DNA from: an uncultured Lysobacteraceae bacterium
GTDB lineage: Bacteria; Pseudomonadota; Gammaproteobacteria; Xanthomonadales; Rhodanobacteraceae
Direction of reading: 5' to 3'
Length of the DNA stretch: 10,320 nt
NCBI GenBank assembly: GCA_946482585.1
Contig: CAMLSI010000163.1
Location: forward strand, 1-10,320
Shown here one piece after another: positions 1 through 6,652 of this stretch. Positions within the stretch are counted from its first letter, which is position 1. Each line of letters opens with the position of its first letter. A model generated the notes under the pieces. It saw only the letters and a program-made list of their open reading frames with translations, did no database searches and was not told where the DNA came from. A program made the translations under genes and the position numbers.

Positions 1-1558
1 AGCGAACCGTTCGCCGCCACGCACGAGCCGGTCGATGCCGCGCACGTGCGCGACCCAGAGCGAACCGTCGGACGCAAGGCGCATCTGCTCGACGTCGGCG
101 TCGCGCAGTCCGCTCGTCTCGGGCAGGAACCGCGTCACCGCGAACGTCTGCGCATCGATGCGCGCGAGCCCTGCTCCGCGCGCGCTGACCCAGATCGACG
201 CACCGTCTTCGAGCATGAGATCGATCGGTCCGGCGGGCAGCGTGTCGGCGCGCGCCGGATCGGCGCCGATGTCGTGCGCTTCGTCGGTATCGGATCCGAC
301 GACGCGCACGCCGCGATGCTGTCCGAGCCAGAGCCGGCCGCGCGCATCCTGCAGCACGGCCCGGCGGCGCAGCTCCGTGCCGCCGACGCGGTCGCCCCAG
401 CGCGCGACGGCGCCGCTGTGCAAGTCGATGCGATCGACCGTGCCGGCCATGGTGACCGACCAGGCGATGCCGCCGCGGCCGTGCGCAATGCCCTGGATGC
501 GCCCGGGCGACAGACTGTGCGGATTGCCGGGCTGCTCGCGCCATTGCGAGAACAGCCGCCAGGTCGGCGGAAGATACGCGACGCCGCCGTCGATCGCGGC
601 GAACCAGACGCCGCCCTCGCGGTCGGCGAGCAGGTCGAAGATCGCCTCGCCGGGCAACCCGCCGGGCACGCGCGGTTGCGCGCGGTAGACGATTTCGAAA
701 TCGTTGGTGTCGTGGCGCACGGCACCGAGCCGCGTCGCGAGCCAGAGATCGCCGTGTACGTCGCGCACGCTTGCATAGAGCATGCGCGAGGCGGCGCCGG
801 GATCGAGCTGCTCGGCCTTGCGCGCCGCATCGATGCGGAACACGCCGGCCGATGTCGCGGCGAGCAGGGCGTCGCCGTCGGCGCAGAGCGCGAGCACCTG
901 CGGCGGCTCGCCGTCGCGCAGCCGCACGATTTCCACCTTGCCCTCGCGCGTGCGCCGCGCGAGCCCTTTGTCCATGCCGACCCAGAGACTGCCGTCGTTC
1001 GCGCCGTAGAGGCTCAGCACGTTGTCCGACGGCAGGCCGGCCGGCGGCGGCGCGGTGGTGAGCGAAAACCGTACCGTCCACGCGAAGCCGATAGAGACCC
1101 CCCGAATATGTGCCGACCCAGATCGCCCCCTCGGCATCCTGGCTCACGGCCCAGACGTCGTCGGCGGCGAGACTCGCCGGATCGGCGGGATCGTGACGAT
1201 AGCGCCGGAAACGCGAGCGCGTTTCGTCGAGCGCATTGAGTCCGCTGCCTTCGCCGCCGGCCCAGACGCGGTTGTTGCGGTCGACGTACAGTGCCGACAC
1301 TTCGTTGCCGGCGATCGACGCCGGATCGCCCGGTATCGCGCGCCAGACGCGGAAGCTCACGCCGTCATAGCGCGCGAGGCCGTCGTGCGTGCCGATCCAG
1401 ACGAAGCCGTCGCGGTCCTCGGCGAGCTTGTACACGATCGACGACGGTAGACCGTCGGCGACGCCGAAATGGCGGAACATCGGCGTCGCCGCCAGCGTGG
1501 CCGCCGGCGTTTCCGCGGCGCACAGCATCAACAGACCGGCCAGCGACCAGCGCAGCAT
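1..1558 (-). CDS. Two-component-regulator propeller sensor, partial, with an apparent frameshift
   Basis: The start lies inside the window; the 3' end runs off the left edge. Translation from 1558 gives a signal peptide (hydrophobic residues about 5-20) and then repeated propeller blades of the ligand_Reg_prop kind: DGFVWIGTHDGLARYDG, NRVWAGGEGSGLNALD and GAIWVGTYSGGLYRL, all in the start frame. From about 1044 downwards the blades continue in another frame: GSLWVGMDKGLARR, GDLWLATRLGAVRHD, GGVWFAAIDGGVAYL, RLWLGQHRGVRVV, ASIWVSARGAGLARI and GSLWVAHVRGIDRLV. About 518 codons are visible in all. Proteins of this family sense periplasmic ligands and usually end in a Y_Y_Y domain, a membrane helix and a histidine kinase, GGDEF or DNA-binding output; that part lies outside the window. 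The start is set by a strong GGAGGT four bases upstream. The original frame happens to stay open to the edge, so a gene caller may give one ORF whose second half is nonsense. Family call firm; whether the break is biological or a sequence error is unknown. Confidence 0.82.
   Translation of the reverse strand, partial: MLRWSLAGLLMLCAAETPAATLAATPMFRHFGVADGLPSSIVYKLAEDRDGFVWIGTHDGLARYDGVSFRVWRAIPGDPASIAGNEVSALYVDRNNRVWAGGEGSGLNALDETRSRFRRYRHDPADPASLAADDVWAVSQDAEGAIWVGTYSGGLYRLRVDGTVFAHHRAAAGRPAVGQRAEPLRRERRQSLGRHGQRARAAHARGQGGNRAAARRRAAAGARALRRRRRPARRDIGRRVPHRCGAQGRAARSRRRLAHALCKRARRTRRSLARDAARCRAPRHQRFRNRLPRATARARRVARRGDLRPARRPRGRRLVRRDRRRRRVSSADLAAVLAMARAARQSAQSVARAHPGHCARPRRHRLVGHHGRHGRSHRLAQRRRRALGRPRRRHGAAPPGRAAGCARPALARTASRRARRRIRYRRSARHRRRSGARRHAARRTDRSHARRRCVDLGQRARSRARAHRCADVRGDAVPARDERTARRRRRADAPCVRRFALGRARARHRPARAWRRTVR
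1035..1042 (-). other. Probable frameshift site in the propeller gene (GGCCGGCC tract)
   Basis: The minus-strand frame that starts at 1558 encodes propeller repeats down to about 1048. From about 1044 the repeats resume in the frame whose codons end at position 1. The switch falls in a GCC run followed by GGCCGGCC. Removing four bases, for example 1036-1039, restores a continuous protein through Ala-Ala-Ala-Gly-Leu-Pro-Ser-Asp-Asn, a typical inter-blade sequence. A four-base tandem duplication of GGCC is therefore the simplest explanation; a base-calling or assembly error in a GC-rich repeat is the main alternative. Confidence 0.7.
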
Positions 1559-1562
1559 GCTC

Positions 1563-1568
1563 ACCTCC
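1563..1568 (-). promoter_or_regulatory. Strong Shine-Dalgarno of the propeller sensor gene
   Basis: On the minus strand GGAGGT is followed by GAGC and then ATG at 1558, an almost perfect anti-16S match at a short but workable spacing. It decides the start of the sensor gene. It also stands out because most other genes in the window have weak or no ribosome binding sites. Confidence 0.8.
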
Positions 1569-1835
1569 AGCGAACCGCGACCTCGTCCTGCGCGCGGCGC
1601 AATGCAGATACGGATCGCGTCGCGTACCCGCCGGGCGGCAGCCCGGTCCCCAGCGACGCGTCGTGCGTGCATGATGCCAGCGCACGCGCGCCGCTCAAAG
1701 TGGACAAGTTTCCGTGCGCCGGCACGGGCGCCCTCGCGGTTGTCGTGGCCGCCGGCATGATCTCTGCGCGTGGCGGCGGAAATGCGTTGCGGTCCCACGC
1801 GCCGCGCCTGCGGACGGCGCGCCCGGCGGCCTTGC

Positions 1836-1841
1836 TACTAT
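1836..1841 (+). promoter_or_regulatory. -10 element (TACTAT) placed for a leaderless GTPase 1 transcript
   Basis: GCTACTAT lies just upstream of the first credible start at 1848, with six bases between TACTAT and the ATG. Transcription would then begin at or next to the A of the start codon. There is no Shine-Dalgarno in front of this ATG, which fits leaderless initiation. No good -35 is seen at the usual spacing, so the promoter call rests on the -10 alone. Confidence 0.4.
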
Positions 1842-1847
1842 CGGCGC

Positions 1848-3335
1848 ATGAATGCACCGGATACGCGTCACCTGCGTGTGCTGCTCGCGCTCGGCGTGGC
1901 GCTGGCGGCGATCGCACTGCTCTGGCTGCTGCTCGGCGCGACACGCAGTGCGCTCGAACTCTGGCGCGAACTCGCCGGTCTGCCCGCGCTGCCGCGCTAT
2001 GCGCTGATCGCCGCGCTCGCGGCGTTTGCGGGCGGCGGCGGCTGGCTGGTCTGGCGTCTGCTGCATCCGCGGCCGCGCGTCGCGCGCCCGGTCGCCCCGC
2101 CCGATCGTGACACGGTCGAGCACCGCATCCGCCAGCTGCAGTCGCGCCGCGCCGAGACGGCACGCTTCGAGGCCGAGCTGCATGAACTCGATCGCCGCGC
2201 CGCGAGCGGCGAACGCTACGTCGCCGTGTTCGGCGAGATCAGTGCCGGCAAGTCGAGCCTCGTACGCGCGCTCGCACCCGAGGCCGACGTCGGCGTCGAC
2301 GTGCTCGGCGGCACGACGACCTTGGTCAGCCATCATCGCGGCCGCCTCGGCGACGACGCGATCACGCTCGCCGACGTACCGGGCATGCAGGAGGTCCAGG
2401 CACGCGAACGCGAAGCCCTGGCGCGCGACGAAGCGCTGCGCGCGCACGCGGTGATCTACGTCGCCGGCGGCGATCTCACGCGCGCGCAGGACCAGGAGCT
2501 GCGCTGGCTGCGCGGCTACGGCAAGCCGCTGCTGCTCGCGCTCAACAAGGCGGATCAGTTCGACGATACGCAACGCGCGCAATTGCTCGCGGCGTGGCGC
2601 GAACGCTACGGCCGCATCGTCGATCGCATCGTCACGGTGCAGGCCGGCGGGCGCGAACAGTTCGTGCGCCGTCTCGGCGACGGGCGCGAAGAACGCGGCG
2701 TGCGCGACGCCGTCCCGCAGGTCGATGCGTTGCGCGATGCGCTGCAGGGCTGTCTCGCGACCGACGCCGCGGCGCTCGAGCATGCCCGTGCGGGCGCGGT
2801 GATCGGCCGGCTCGGCGAACAGGTCGGCGCAGCCGAGCGCGAACTGCGCGAGCGCGAGGCGCGCGTCATCGTCGATCGCTACACGCGGCGCGCCGTGGTC
2901 GGCGCGCTCGCGGCGGTCGCGCCGGGTACCGATCTCCTGATCCAGGGCGCGCTGGCGACGGGACTGATCCGCGACCTCGCCGCGCTGCACGAGATTCCGG
3001 TCAAGCAGATCGACCTCGATGCGTTCCTGCGCGAGGCCACGCTGAACCTGCGCACGACGTGGTCGGTAACCCTCGCGATCGCGGGCAACGCGCTCAAGGC
3101 ATTTCCGGGCCTCGGCACGCTCAGCGGCGGTGTCGTGCATGCGATTGCCTACGGCCTGATCTTCGACAGCCTCGGCCACGCTGTGAGCCGCACCCTGCTC
3201 GATCAGCACGGTTTCGATCAGGCGCAGGCGCAGCAGAACCTACAGAAACTGCTGTCGGAGCAGGCGAGCGCACGCGTCGCACACGTCGCGCGGATCGCGC
3301 TGGCAGGGCTCGCGCGCGACCGCGACCCGGACTGA
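1848..3335 (+). CDS. GTPase 1: membrane-anchored P-loop GTPase with C-terminal DUF697
   Basis: A 495-residue protein. Two hydrophobic segments (about 11-30 and 51-70) form an N-terminal membrane hairpin, followed by an Arg/Glu-rich helical linker (about 87-120). The GTPase domain has the P-loop GEISAGKS (129-136), a Thr triplet as switch I (156-158), DVPG (176-179) and NKAD (233-236). The expected G5 SAK-like motif is degenerate (VTVQAGG). From about 342 the YcjF-like DUF697 region begins (VDRYTRRAVVGALAAVAPG, then GLIRDLAALHEIPV), with hydrophobic stretches to about 445. Such proteins are membrane-associated Era/YcjX-related GTPases without a settled role. The start at 1848 is chosen because an in-frame GTG at 1770 would add an Arg/Cys-rich tail unlike a real N-terminus. 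There is no Shine-Dalgarno. The yceI gene follows after 90 bases, and a paralogue lies at 5278. Family call firm, function unknown. Confidence 0.9.
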   Translation: MNAPDTRHLRVLLALGVALAAIALLWLLLGATRSALELWRELAGLPALPRYALIAALAAFAGGGGWLVWRLLHPRPRVARPVAPPDRDTVEHRIRQLQSRRAETARFEAELHELDRRAASGERYVAVFGEISAGKSSLVRALAPEADVGVDVLGGTTTLVSHHRGRLGDDAITLADVPGMQEVQAREREALARDEALRAHAVIYVAGGDLTRAQDQELRWLRGYGKPLLLALNKADQFDDTQRAQLLAAWRERYGRIVDRIVTVQAGGREQFVRRLGDGREERGVRDAVPQVDALRDALQGCLATDAAALEHARAGAVIGRLGEQVGAAERELREREARVIVDRYTRRAVVGALAAVAPGTDLLIQGALATGLIRDLAALHEIPVKQIDLDAFLREATLNLRTTWSVTLAIAGNALKAFPGLGTLSGGVVHAIAYGLIFDSLGHAVSRTLLDQHGFDQAQAQQNLQKLLSEQASARVAHVARIALAGLARDRDPD

Positions 3336-3425
3336 AAAGATCCGTGCGATTGTTGAAGCCGGCGCTCAGCAGCATTTCCGCCGCATGCGCTTCTGCGGAT
3401 ACCGACAATCTGCGAAGCTAGCCGC

Positions 3426-4058
3426 ATGCGCCTGCCTCTGCTTCCCCTGCTGTGCCTACTGTCCGCCGCGCCGGCCGCGGCGGCCGTCGACACCTGGCGC
3501 ATCGATCCCGTGCATACGCAGATCCTGTTCAGCATCGATCACCAGGGCTTCAATCGCGCGCTCGGACTGATCAAGCCTCAGGAAGGCCACCTGCGCTTCG
3601 ATGCGGACGACTGGAGCACGGCCCAGCTCGATGTCACCGTCGACGTGAACTCGCTGCTGCTCGGCGATGCGAAGTGGGAGGACACCGTTCGCTCGTGGCG
3701 CTTCCTCGATGCGAAGACGTGGCCGCAGGCACGTTTCCGCAGCCGCTCGGTCGAGCGCGGTGATGATGGCCGCGGCATCGCGCGCGGCGAGCTCGAACTG
3801 CACGGCCGCACGCAGCCGCTGACCCTCGAGTTCCGCCTCAACAAGCTCGCCAACGATCCCTACGCGTTCAGGCGCACCGCCGGGTTCTCGGCGACGGCCA
3901 CGTTCAAGCGCAGCGACTTCGGCATGGACAAAGTGCTCAGCGCCGTCGGCGACACGGTGGAACTGCGCATCGAAGCCGCGTTCGTGCGCGATCGCGACGC
4001 GAAGGAACCTGCAACGACACCCGCGACGAAGGACGAAACCGATGCCGCTCAAGAGTGA
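3426..4058 (+). CDS. YceI family periplasmic protein (first copy)
   Basis: A 210-residue protein with a signal peptide (1-20, hydrophobic core LLPLLCLLS, cleavage after an Ala run before VDTWRIDP). The mature part shows the YceI lipocalin-like fold signatures: an opening W-x-I-D-P-x-H-T, the central TQPLTLEF strand, and a closing FGMDKVLSAVGDTVELRIEA. YceI proteins bind long isoprenoid chains such as ubiquinone in the periplasm. The C-terminus after about 192 is a Thr/Ala/Asp/Glu-rich tail not needed for the fold. It is encoded partly in a 17-base overlap with the cytochrome b561 gene, so the two are translated together. No Shine-Dalgarno precedes the ATG. The 90-base gap after GTPase 1 holds no clear terminator, so co-transcription with GTPase 1 is possible. 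Family assignment is firm; the ligand is inferred. Confidence 0.92.
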   Translation: MRLPLLPLLCLLSAAPAAAAVDTWRIDPVHTQILFSIDHQGFNRALGLIKPQEGHLRFDADDWSTAQLDVTVDVNSLLLGDAKWEDTVRSWRFLDAKTWPQARFRSRSVERGDDGRGIARGELELHGRTQPLTLEFRLNKLANDPYAFRRTAGFSATATFKRSDFGMDKVLSAVGDTVELRIEAAFVRDRDAKEPATTPATKDETDAAQE

Positions 4059-4704
4059 CGCGAACCGCTGGGGCGTCGGCGCCCGCACGCTGCACTGGCT
4101 CATGGCCGTGCTCATCATCACGCTCGGACTGGTCGGCCTGTATATGGCCGACCTGCCGAATTCGCCGCAGAAGATAAAAATATACGCACTGCACAAATCG
4201 ATCGGCCTGACCGTGCTCGCGCTGCTGCTGCTGCGTGTCGCCTGGCGCATGGCCGACCGGCGCCCCGACGACGTACCGATGCCCCGCTGGCAGGCACTCG
4301 CCGCACGCAGCGTGCACGTGCTGCTCTACGTATTCATGCTTGCGCTGCCGCTGTCGGGCTGGCTGTACAACTCGGCTTCGGGCTATCCCCTGCAGTGGTT
4401 CGGCCTGTTCAACCTGCCGAGCCTGACCGGCGGCTCGGATGCGGCACTCAAGGGTACCGCGCACGCCGTGCACGAATACGGCTTCTACGTGCTCGTGCTG
4501 CTGCTGCTCGCACACGTCGGCGGCGCGCTCAAGCACCATTTCGTCGATCGCGACGATACGCTGATCCGCATGCTGCCGCTGTTGCGCCGGCACGAGGCGG
4601 CCCCCATCTCGCGCGAACCCGCGGCGGTCGCGGCGGCGCCCGCGCCGATCGAACCGCCGGTGCCACCCGTCCCCGTTCCGCCCCAGGAGAATTCGTCCCC
4701 ATGA
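4042..4704 (+). CDS. cybB: Cytochrome b561 (CybB/YceJ type)
   Basis: A 220-residue, four-helix di-heme membrane protein. Helices lie at about 17-36, 50-68, 90-108 and 144-163. Probable heme ligands are His18 (LHW), His51 (ALHKSIG), His144 (HEYG) and His158 (LAHVG). Their spacing follows the E. coli CybB ligands as I recall them (13, 47, 137, 151). CybB-type proteins exchange electrons with the quinone pool; the E. coli member is reported to be a superoxide oxidase feeding ubiquinone. The gene overlaps the upstream yceI by 17 bases and the downstream yceI by four (ATGA), so all three are translationally coupled. An AAGGA sits a little upstream of the start. The end (about 186-220) is an unusual Pro/Ala-rich tail. 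The symbol reflects family membership; orthology to E. coli cybB or yceJ was not tested. Confidence 0.92.
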   Translation: MPLKSDANRWGVGARTLHWLMAVLIITLGLVGLYMADLPNSPQKIKIYALHKSIGLTVLALLLLRVAWRMADRRPDDVPMPRWQALAARSVHVLLYVFMLALPLSGWLYNSASGYPLQWFGLFNLPSLTGGSDAALKGTAHAVHEYGFYVLVLLLLAHVGGALKHHFVDRDDTLIRMLPLLRRHEAAPISREPAAVAAAPAPIEPPVPPVPVPPQENSSP

Positions 4705-5237
4705 AGCGTTTCGCACTGATCGCCCTGCTCGCCGCGGCCGGCAGCGTCCAGGCCAAGGACTGGACCGTCGATCCGTCCAGCACGCTCGGCTTTTCCGGCA
4801 CCTACCAGGGCGAGAAATTCAGCGGCAAGTTCGCGCGTTTCACGGCGAAGATTTCGCTCGACAAGGCCGATCTCGCCACTGCGAAGCTCGACGTCGAGAT
4901 CGACGTGACCAGCGCCGCCACGGGCAATCCCGACTACGACGGCGAACTCAAGGGCACGGCCTTCTTCGACTACGCGAAATTCCCCAAGGCACGCTTCGTC
5001 AGCACGTCGGTCAAGGAAAACGGCGGCACGCTCGTCGCCGACGGCACGCTGACGATCCGCGACAAGTCGAAACCCGTGCAGCTCAAGCTCGATTTCAAGC
5101 CGGCGGGCGACACGGCCACGCTCGACGTGCAGACCACGCTCAAGCGCCTCGACTTCGACGTCGGCACGGGCGACTGGGCCGATACGAGCCTGATCGCGGC
5201 CGACATCGCCGTCACCTCGCACCTCGTGCTGAAGTGA
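4701..5237 (+). CDS. YceI family periplasmic protein (second copy)
   Basis: A 178-residue protein with a clear signal peptide (MKRFALIALLAAAGSVQA, cleavage before KDWTVDP). The mature part shows YceI features: W-x-V-D-P-x-x-S-T near the start, FFDYAKFPKARFVS in the middle, the DGTLTIRDKSKPVQLKLDF strand pair and a closing IAADIAVTSHLVL. Its length is typical for YceI. It starts inside the stop of the b561 gene (ATGA overlap) with AGGAGA ten bases upstream, which fixes the start and makes it the best-initiated gene of the block. It is only distantly similar to the first copy and lacks that copy's acidic tail, so the two probably bind different ligands or face different partners; that is inference. 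YceI next to b561 is a well-known arrangement (yceI-yceJ in E. coli). Confidence 0.93.
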   Translation: MKRFALIALLAAAGSVQAKDWTVDPSSTLGFSGTYQGEKFSGKFARFTAKISLDKADLATAKLDVEIDVTSAATGNPDYDGELKGTAFFDYAKFPKARFVSTSVKENGGTLVADGTLTIRDKSKPVQLKLDFKPAGDTATLDVQTTLKRLDFDVGTGDWADTSLIAADIAVTSHLVLK

Positions 5238-5242
5238 TCGCC

Positions 5243-5266
5243 GCGGCGGCGCAGGCGCGCCGCCGC
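5243..5266. other. Ten-base-pair GC hairpin between yceI and GTPase 2
   Basis: GCGGCGGCGC (5243-5252), loop AGGC, GCGCCGCCGC (5257-5266): a perfect ten-pair stem filling most of the 40-base gap. No T run follows on either strand, so it is not a standard intrinsic terminator. It ends eleven bases before the GTPase 2 start, where a ribosome would bind. It could damp expression of the downstream genes, protect the upstream mRNA end, or simply reflect GC bias. Confidence 0.55.
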
Positions 5267-5277
5267 CCGCGACGGCC

Positions 5278-6630
5278 ATGCGATCGATAGCCGGATGGTT
5301 CGACTCCGTGTCCCGCTGGTGGCGCAGCCAAGCGCCGCCGGCGGCCGCGAGCTCGCCCGCCGATCAGGCCAGCGATGCGCTGCGCGGTCTGTTGAACGAC
5401 TCCACCGTGCCCGAATCCGTGCGCCGCGAGCTCGGCGACGAATTCGCGCGCATCGAATCGCTGCTCGACAAACTCGCGCGCAGCGAACTCCACGTCGCCG
5501 TATTCGGCCGCGTTTCAGTCGGCAAGTCGGCGCTCGGCAACGCGCTGCTCGGCGAAGCCGCGTTCGAGACCGGCGTGCTCCACGGCACCACGACACGCGC
5601 CGAGCAGCAGCGCTGGACCGAAGCCGGCGGCTCGGGCCTCCATCTCATCGACACGCCCGGCATCAATGAACTCGACGGCGAAGCGCGCGAACGGCTCGCG
5701 TTCGAGGTCGCCGAGATCAGCGATCTCGTGCTGTTCGTCGTCGACGGCGACATGACCCAGGTCGAACGCGATGCGCTGGCGACGCTCGCAGCGACGGAAC
5801 GGCCGCTGCTGCTCGTGCTCAACAAGGCCGACCGCTACGACGACGGCGAGCGTGAACGGCTGCTCGCGCGGCTGCGCGAACACGCGGCCGGCATCGTCCC
5901 GGCCACTCAGGTGATCGCCTGCGCGGCGAGCCCGGCGCCGCTGCGCGTGATCGATATCGATGCGCATGGCAACGAGCGCGAACGGCGCGAAGCGCGGCCG
6001 CCCGAGGTCGCCGAACTGCGCGAACGCCTGCTCGCGATCTGCGCGCGCGAAGGCAAGACCCTGTCGGCGCTGAACGCGGGCCTGTTCGCGGGACGACTGT
6101 CGGATCAGGTCGCGCAGCGCGTCGCCGAAGTGCGCCGCGACGTCGCCGACAAGGTGATCCGCTACTACTGCCTCGCCAAGGGCGTCGCGGTCGCATTGAA
6201 TCCCGTGCCGGTCGCAGACCTGCTCGCCGCGGCCGCGCTCGACGCTGCGCTCGTGATGCATCTGGGAAAGGTATACGGCCTGCCGCTGACGCGTCGCGAA
6301 GCGGGCCAGTTGATCCTGACGATCTGCGCGCAGCTCGCCGCGCTCATGGGCGCGATCTGGGGCGTGCATCTCGTCGCCTCGGCGCTGAAGGTCGCCAGCG
6401 TCGGCATGTCGACGGTGTTGACGGCCGGCGCGCAGGGCGCGCTGGCCTGGTATGCGACTCAGGTCGTCGGCCGCGCCGCGGAACGCTATCTCGTCGCCGG
6501 CAAGTCCTGGGGCGAGTCCGGCCCCAAGCGCGCGGTGCAGGACATCGTCGCGCAGCTCGATCGCGATTCGATCCTGCGCGAGGCGCGCGACGAGATTCTC
6601 GCGCGCCTGCGCGGCGGCGCCGCGCGCTGA
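5278..6630 (+). CDS. GTPase 2: P-loop GTPase with C-terminal DUF697, no N-terminal membrane hairpin
   Basis: A 450-residue paralogue of GTPase 1. The GTPase domain carries GRVSVGKS (77-84), a Thr triplet (104-106), DTPG (125-128), NKAD (182-185) and a good G5 CAAS (215-218). DUF697 starts near 290 (VIRYYCLAKGVAVALNPVP, ALDAALVMHLGKVYGLPL) with further hydrophobic stretches to about 400. Instead of membrane helices it begins MRSIAGWFDSVSRWWRSQ, which reads as an amphipathic helix with Trp and Phe on one side and Arg on the other, followed by an Ala/Pro linker and a predicted helical region (about 30-68). It probably attaches peripherally to the inner membrane. No Shine-Dalgarno precedes the ATG, and a strong hairpin lies just upstream. 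prfH starts 22 bases after its stop, suggesting one transcript. Family firm; cellular role unknown. Confidence 0.9.
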   Translation: MRSIAGWFDSVSRWWRSQAPPAAASSPADQASDALRGLLNDSTVPESVRRELGDEFARIESLLDKLARSELHVAVFGRVSVGKSALGNALLGEAAFETGVLHGTTTRAEQQRWTEAGGSGLHLIDTPGINELDGEARERLAFEVAEISDLVLFVVDGDMTQVERDALATLAATERPLLLVLNKADRYDDGERERLLARLREHAAGIVPATQVIACAASPAPLRVIDIDAHGNERERREARPPEVAELRERLLAICAREGKTLSALNAGLFAGRLSDQVAQRVAEVRRDVADKVIRYYCLAKGVAVALNPVPVADLLAAAALDAALVMHLGKVYGLPLTRREAGQLILTICAQLAALMGAIWGVHLVASALKVASVGMSTVLTAGAQGALAWYATQVVGRAAERYLVAGKSWGESGPKRAVQDIVAQLDRDSILREARDEILARLRGGAAR

Positions 6631-6652
6631 ATCCGGAACTCCAGGAAACACG

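Larger units (their letters stand above)
1559..1847. other. Divergent intergenic region between the propeller sensor and GTPase 1
   Basis: A 289-base gap without a convincing gene. It carries the sensor's Shine-Dalgarno at its left end and the -10-like element of GTPase 1 at its right end. A weak minus-strand promoter can be drawn with TTGAGC at 1693-1698 and CATCAT at 1671-1676, spaced by 16 bases, four of six matches in each box; this is only a suggestion. I see no clear operator palindrome, terminator or RNA gene here. Confidence 0.5.

Noticed and set aside
46..1239. Plus-strand ORF (397 codons) across the propeller gene
   Set aside because: The opposite strand encodes repeated propeller blades; this frame gives only Arg/Ala/Asp-rich sequence without repeats or motifs.
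1770..1847. Longer GTPase 1 beginning at GTG 1770
   Set aside because: The extra 26 residues are Arg/Cys-rich with no family resemblance, and they would cover the -10 element just before 1848.
1695..3209. Long minus-strand ORF (504 codons) opposite GTPase 1
   Set aside because: It is antisense to a GTPase with complete G motifs and DUF697. Its Arg/Ala/Gln-rich product has no recognisable domain and is the usual mirror frame of GC-rich coding DNA.
3336..3425. Terminator between GTPase 1 and the first yceI
   Set aside because: Only a five-pair CCGCA/TGCGG stem can be drawn, with no T run; too weak to call.
4395..4700. Longer second YceI beginning at 4395
   Set aside because: It would lie in another frame within cytochrome b561 and bury a perfect signal peptide. 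AGGAGA before 4701 marks the real start.
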